Shown one piece after another: positions 61,899 to 64,000 of a stretch of 64,000 nt of DNA; within the stretch, counting starts at the first letter, position 1; each line of letters opens with the position of its first letter. The position numbers were made by a program, and so were the translations under genes. The stretch is taken from contig CAYUMU010000018.1 in assembly GCA_964445985.1 (NCBI GenBank), positions 19,179 through 83,178 on the forward strand, read 5' to 3'. This stretch comes from CAYUMU01 sp964445985 (GTDB taxonomy: Bacteria; Planctomycetota; Planctomycetia; Pirellulales; S012-138). Under the pieces are notes generated by a model. That model worked only from the letters and a program-made list of their open reading frames with translations. It was not told the DNA's origin and searched no databases.

Positions 61899-62759
61899 AT
61901 GCCTGTCCCAACATTCGATGAGTTGATGGCGCCACTGTTTCAGGCGTTGAAAGAATTGGGCGGTTCGGCTTCGATTGCAGAAACGGAAGATAAAGTTGCC
62001 GAATTGCTTTCGCTTCCCGATCATATTCTTGAACAGCTTCACAACCCGGAAAAAAGCAATCAAACCGAGTTCCAGTATCGCCTGGGGTGGGCGCGCACCT
62101 ACCTGAAGAAACAAGGGTTCATTGAAAACTCCAGTCGAGGCATCTGGGCAATTGCTTCAGACAGGCAACATATTGAATCGATCGACTCTCAAGCGATTGC
62201 GCGGGCTGTTCGCGCCCAAACCCGCCGCGAGAGAATGGAACCGCAAGATCACGCAACGACGCCCACTGCTGATGCTGAGATTCCAGAAGAAATTGAATCG
62301 TGGCGCGAACAACTGCATCAAGTGCTCACCAAGGAGATAGACCCCTCCGCGTTTGAACGTCTGGTGCAGCGATTGCTGCGCGAATCGGGGTTCATCCATG
62401 TGGAAGTCACTGGGCGCTCGGGAGATGGCGGAATCGATGGCAAAGGCATTGCCCGCATCAACGGCATCCTCAGCTTCCACGTCATCTTTCAATGCAAGCG
62501 TTATGCTGGCTCGGTGACATCTTCGCATGTTCGCGACTTTCGGGGCGCTATGGTCGGTCGCGCCGACAAGGGTCTGTTCATTACCACGGGAACATTCACG
62601 CGCGACGCCGTTCGCGAGGCAACGCGCGACGGAGCCCCGCCCTTGGATCTGATCGATGGAGAGCAACTGGCGGATATGCTTAAATCGCTTCAACTCGGCG
62701 TTTCAACGGAAATCGTCGAGCGAGTAACCGTCGACGAGCAGTGGTTTCGTTCCATCTAA
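61899..62759 (+). CDS. mrr: Mrr-like restriction endonuclease
   Basis: 286 residues. The N-terminal winged-helix Mrr_N domain (FDELMAPLFQALKELGG onward) is followed by the Mrr catalytic domain with GDGGIDG (Asp176/Asp180) and the QCK (Gln198-Lys200) of the PD-(D/E)xK nuclease, then LFITTGTFTRDA. Type IV Mrr enzymes cut modified DNA in defence. There is no modification gene next to it. GC content is lower than in its neighbours and a hairpin repeat precedes it, fitting a mobile defence gene. Confidence 0.88.
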   Translation: MPVPTFDELMAPLFQALKELGGSASIAETEDKVAELLSLPDHILEQLHNPEKSNQTEFQYRLGWARTYLKKQGFIENSSRGIWAIASDRQHIESIDSQAIARAVRAQTRRERMEPQDHATTPTADAEIPEEIESWREQLHQVLTKEIDPSAFERLVQRLLRESGFIHVEVTGRSGDGGIDGKGIARINGILSFHVIFQCKRYAGSVTSSHVRDFRGAMVGRADKGLFITTGTFTRDAVREATRDGAPPLDLIDGEQLADMLKSLQLGVSTEIVERVTVDEQWFRSI

Positions 62760-62790
62760 CCTGTTCGACGACTCCTCAACGAGCATTGCC

Positions 62791-63864
62791 ATGAAAATCA
62801 CCGCCGTCGAAGTCACCCTCGTCGAAGTGCCGCAGATACCGCCCATCGCCCCCTACCGCTCGCACATCCGCACCAGCGGCGCCTCCACCAGCGCCATCGT
62901 GCGGCTGCAAACCAGCGGCGGACTCGTCGGCTGGGGTGAGTTCAATGTGAACTTCCTCCCAAGCAACAGCGGCGACAAACTCCAGCAGCAGGCCAACTGG
63001 GTCATCGGCCGCGGCGCCCTCAACATCGAAGGCTTCCACGCCGACTGCCCCTTGGAAAACCGGCTCAAGTCCGGCCTCGAAATGGCCCTCTGGGATATCG
63101 CCGGCAAAGCCGCGGGCCAACCGCTCGCCGTGCTGCTCGGCGGCATCATCCGCGAGCGGGTCGAACTGGCCGCCTGCATGGGCATCCAAACCTACGAGCG
63201 AGCGGGCGAAATCGCGGCGATGTATGTCGAACAGGGGTTCACCACCCTCAAAACCAAGGCCGGCAGCGACATGCGCGAAGACCTGGAAATGGTCCGCGGC
63301 ATCCGCGACGCCGTCGGCGACCGGCTCAAGCTCCGCATCGACCCCAATAGGGCCTACACGCCCCAGCAAGCAGCCGAACTGGGCAAACGCCTGGAAGAAT
63401 ACCAGCTACAATACCTCGAACAGCCCATCCCCGCCGAGCCGCTGGCCAGCGCCGCCTGGCTGCGGCAGCAAACCACAACGCCCATCGCCCTCAACGAAAG
63501 CGTGACCGATCCGGCCAGCGTTTGGGAAATTCTCCACGCGGGGGCCGCGGAATTCATCCTGCCCGATACCCACATCGCCGGCGGCATTTGGCCCTGCGTG
63601 AAAATCGGCCACGTCTGCGAAGCGGCCGGCGTCCCCTGCATCATGCACTGCGGACACGACATGGGCCCCAAAACAGCCGCCATGGTCGCCGTCGCCGCCA
63701 GCGGCCCCGCCTACTCCCTCGGCAACGACACCACCTACTATGGACTGGTGGAAGACATCTGCGTGGAACCGCTACCCATCGAACGCGGCTTCATCCGCGT
63801 GCCCCAAAAGCCAGGGCTGGGCATCGAAGTGGACGCAGCCAAGCTGAAGAAGTACCGAATTTAG
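62791..63864 (+). CDS. Mandelate racemase/muconate lactonizing enzyme family protein
   Basis: 357 residues. The enolase-superfamily N-terminal capping domain is followed by the barrel with TLKTKAG (the KxK pair), RIDPNRAYT (metal Asp), YLEQPIP (metal Glu) and NESVTD. A late GHDMGP histidine could be the second base. These enzymes abstract a proton next to a carboxylate, as in sugar acid dehydratases or dipeptide epimerases. The substrate is not clear. 136 bases to the window end hold no gene. Confidence 0.9.
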   Translation: MKITAVEVTLVEVPQIPPIAPYRSHIRTSGASTSAIVRLQTSGGLVGWGEFNVNFLPSNSGDKLQQQANWVIGRGALNIEGFHADCPLENRLKSGLEMALWDIAGKAAGQPLAVLLGGIIRERVELAACMGIQTYERAGEIAAMYVEQGFTTLKTKAGSDMREDLEMVRGIRDAVGDRLKLRIDPNRAYTPQQAAELGKRLEEYQLQYLEQPIPAEPLASAAWLRQQTTTPIALNESVTDPASVWEILHAGAAEFILPDTHIAGGIWPCVKIGHVCEAAGVPCIMHCGHDMGPKTAAMVAVAASGPAYSLGNDTTYYGLVEDICVEPLPIERGFIRVPQKPGLGIEVDAAKLKKYRI

Positions 63865-64000
63865 CGGCAACCCACCCACAGCTGGGGGCGTCCCACCCGT
63901 GTGCCATGCTTACACCCAAGCACGATTCACACAACCCCAGCGCCGGCGACAAACTCCCCCAAACATCGCCCGCAAAAAAAATAGCCAACCCAGAAAAAAT

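Overview
The window looks like a chromosomal segment of a GC-rich planctomycete, most likely of the Pirellulales type. The lineage call rests on family content: a DUF1549/DUF1553-type protein with a CxxCH motif, a DUF1559 pseudopilin-like protein followed by a small lipoprotein, a VCBS/UnbV-type protein, a two-domain Hsp70 neighbourhood, LPS-type WaaA, and many short palindromic repeats between and inside genes. No rRNA, phage, insertion sequence or CRISPR array was seen. There is one tRNA, and one run of 10 N (60628-60637) that interrupts sucD.

Layout. 1-3 kb: 3' end of an unknown gene, a YchF-like GTPase, a CYTH-domain protein and a CPBP membrane protease. 3-15.6 kb: a DUF1549 protein, then a type II secretion/pseudopilus operon on the minus strand, in transcription order gspE-F-G-H-I-J-K, a PilM/GspL-like protein and a GspM-like protein. 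Several junctions are 4-base stop/start overlaps. The last protein appears to join a GspM/PilO domain, two cadherin-like domains and a GspC/PilP-like HR domain. 16-26.5 kb: Dus, a zeta-toxin-like ATPase with a tiny partner, WaaA, NhaA, two small proteins, a DEAD-box helicase, a DUF1559 protein plus lipoprotein, and a soluble histidine kinase. 26.6-30.7 kb: pnp, rpsO and a family 2 glycosyltransferase on the minus strand. 30.9-41.1 kb: mostly single enzymes (sugar isomerase, transglutaminase-like protein, Ldh-family dehydrogenase, orphan CoA-transferase subunit, ImmA-like peptidase, UnbV-type protein) and hypotheticals. 41.3-49.1 kb: dprA, tRNA-Leu, then a minus-strand chaperone cluster: TPR protein, J-like protein without HPD, GrpE-like protein, DnaK-like Hsp70 and a zinc-ribbon protein. 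49.3-55 kb: trxB, a ThiO-like oxidase, a multi-TM protein and an M16-family protein without the zinc motif. 55.6-64 kb: a hypothetical, a small secreted peptide, an FAA hydrolase, sucC-sucD-SDR, an Mrr-like nuclease and an enolase-superfamily enzyme.

How they fit together. The secretion operon supplies the ATPase, platform, pseudopilins and inner-membrane assembly proteins, but no gspD secretin or separate gspC is present; the HR-like tail of the GspM-like protein could replace GspC. The chaperone cluster resembles a dedicated Hsp70 machine separate from a housekeeping dnaK. sucCD encode the succinyl-CoA synthetase step of the TCA cycle.

A striking feature of the window is short palindromic repeats in several families, some lying in frame inside genes. 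The clearest are in the cleavable leaders of gspK and gspH, where extra residues would be removed by prepilin peptidase.
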